Shown: piece after piece, positions 5,912 to 6,679 of the stretch
How positions within the stretch are numbered: the stretch's first letter is position 1
Layout: every line of letters begins with the position of its first letter
Origin: Fidelibacterota bacterium
Lineage (GTDB): Bacteria; Fidelibacterota; Fidelibacteria; Fidelibacterales; Fidelibacteraceae
NCBI GenBank assembly: GCA_016937825.1
Contig: JAFGVT010000106.1
Location: forward strand, 1 to 6,679
Length of the DNA stretch: 6,679 nucleotides
Direction: 5' to 3'
Notes under the pieces: generated by a model
What the model was told of the DNA's origin: nothing
Database searches by the model: none
The model's input: the letters and a program-made list of their open reading frames with translations, nothing else
Program-made: the position numbers and the translations under genes

Positions 5912-6679
5912 ATGAAGAAAGTCTATAATAAAATATTGAGCATTGTCGGGAACGTGATCAGCGTCCGCGCCCGGGGCGTGAGCAACGAAGAGCTTGCGGA
6001 AGTGAAAACGAAGCGCGGCACCTCCCTGGCAAAGGTCATCAAGATCAGCAACGACCTGGTATCCCTGCAGGTCTTTGCGGGCAGCCGCGGGATCTCGACC
6101 GATGACGAGGTGCGCTTTCTCGGCAGGGCGATGAAGGTCTCCTTCAGCGACGCCATGCTCGGACGCATCTTTAACGGAAGCGGCGAGCCCATGGACAAAG
6201 GGCCCGCGCTGAGCGAGAATCTCATCGAGATCGGCGGACCCTCCGTGAACCCTTCAAAGCGCATTATTCCCAAGCGCATGATCCGGACAAACATCCCGAT
6301 GATCGACGTGTTCAATTCCCTGGTCGTTTCCCAAAAACTCCCCATTTTTTCCATATCCGGGGAACCCTACAACGAACTTCTGGCACGCATCGCCCTCCAG
6401 GCCGAGGTCGATATGATCATTCTGGGGGGCATCGGCCTGAAATTCGACGAATACATGTATTTCCGGGACGAACTGGAAAAGGGCGGGGCGCTCAGCCGCT
6501 CCATTTTCTTCATGCACACCGCCGCAGACCCGGTCGTGGAAGGCCTGATGGTCCCCGACCTCTGTCTTGCCGTTGCGGAACAATTCGCCCTGAACGGCAA
6601 AGACGTTCTGGTCCTGCTGACGGACATGACAAACTTCTCGGACTCCATGAAGGAGATCGCGATCACCATGGAACAGGTG
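5912..6679 (+). CDS. atpB: V/A-type ATP synthase non-catalytic subunit B, 3' partial
   Basis: The first 256 codons are present and the window ends in frame. The N-terminal barrel (1-75; MKKVYNKILSIVGNVISVRA) leads to the conserved LGRIFNGSGEPMDKGP (83-98) and IGGPSVNPSKRIIPKRMIRT (107-126). IPMIDVFNSLV follows at 128-138. The P-loop position reads SISGEPYNELLARIALQAEV (147-166), replacing the SGLPHNELA form of archaeal B subunits and lacking the GxxGxGKT of catalytic subunits, as expected for the regulatory, non-catalytic B subunit. LLTDMTNFSDSMKEIAITME (235-254) is another B-subunit hallmark. A complete B subunit is about 430-460 residues, so roughly 180-200 residues are missing beyond the edge. 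The order E, DUF2764, A, B predicts D, I and K subunit genes next. Confidence 0.96.
   Translation, partial: MKKVYNKILSIVGNVISVRARGVSNEELAEVKTKRGTSLAKVIKISNDLVSLQVFAGSRGISTDDEVRFLGRAMKVSFSDAMLGRIFNGSGEPMDKGPALSENLIEIGGPSVNPSKRIIPKRMIRTNIPMIDVFNSLVVSQKLPIFSISGEPYNELLARIALQAEVDMIILGGIGLKFDEYMYFRDELEKGGALSRSIFFMHTAADPVVEGLMVPDLCLAVAEQFALNGKDVLVLLTDMTNFSDSMKEIAITMEQV

Overview
The window looks like a compact, moderately GC-rich chromosomal segment of a Gram-negative-type bacterium. All supported genes are on the + strand, with overlaps or very short gaps throughout. The best lineage clue is the V/A-type ATPase. Its gene order (E subunit, a DUF2764 protein, A subunit, B subunit) and sequence signatures (GPFGAGKT P-loop in A, GEPYNELL in place of the P-loop in B) are those of the bacterial V-ATPases of spirochaetes, chlamydiae and some Bacteroidetes-related or candidate phyla. 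I favour a spirochaete or a neighbouring candidate phylum but cannot settle it from one window.

Layout. Bases 1-164 are the end of a small protein resembling the PII/CutA-like insert of NIF3/YqfO (COG3323 type). A 68-base AT-rich gap, with a tentative promoter, leads into parA (233-997) and parB (984-1871), a chromosomal partition pair. A membrane-anchored M23 metallopeptidase (1858-2607) overlaps the parB end, and a bactofilin (2619-2984) follows. The V-ATPase operon starts 8 bases later: atpE (2993-3583), the DUF2764 gene (3599-4129), atpA (4142-5872) and the first 256 codons of atpB (5912 to the window end). D, I and K subunit genes are expected downstream but lie outside.

How the genes work together. 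ParA/ParB segregate chromosome origins. The bactofilin is a nucleotide-free cytoskeletal polymer, and the M23 protein is a probable cell-wall hydrolase that such polymers are known to position in other bacteria. The V-ATPase couples ATP to ion movement. No terminator and no gap over 68 bases separates these modules, so cell-cycle, cell-shape and bioenergetic genes may share transcripts. No CRISPR, mobile element, tRNA or rRNA was seen. Nothing here is clearly a new system. The least understood parts are the DUF2764 subunit and the physical link between the partition, bactofilin and ATPase modules.
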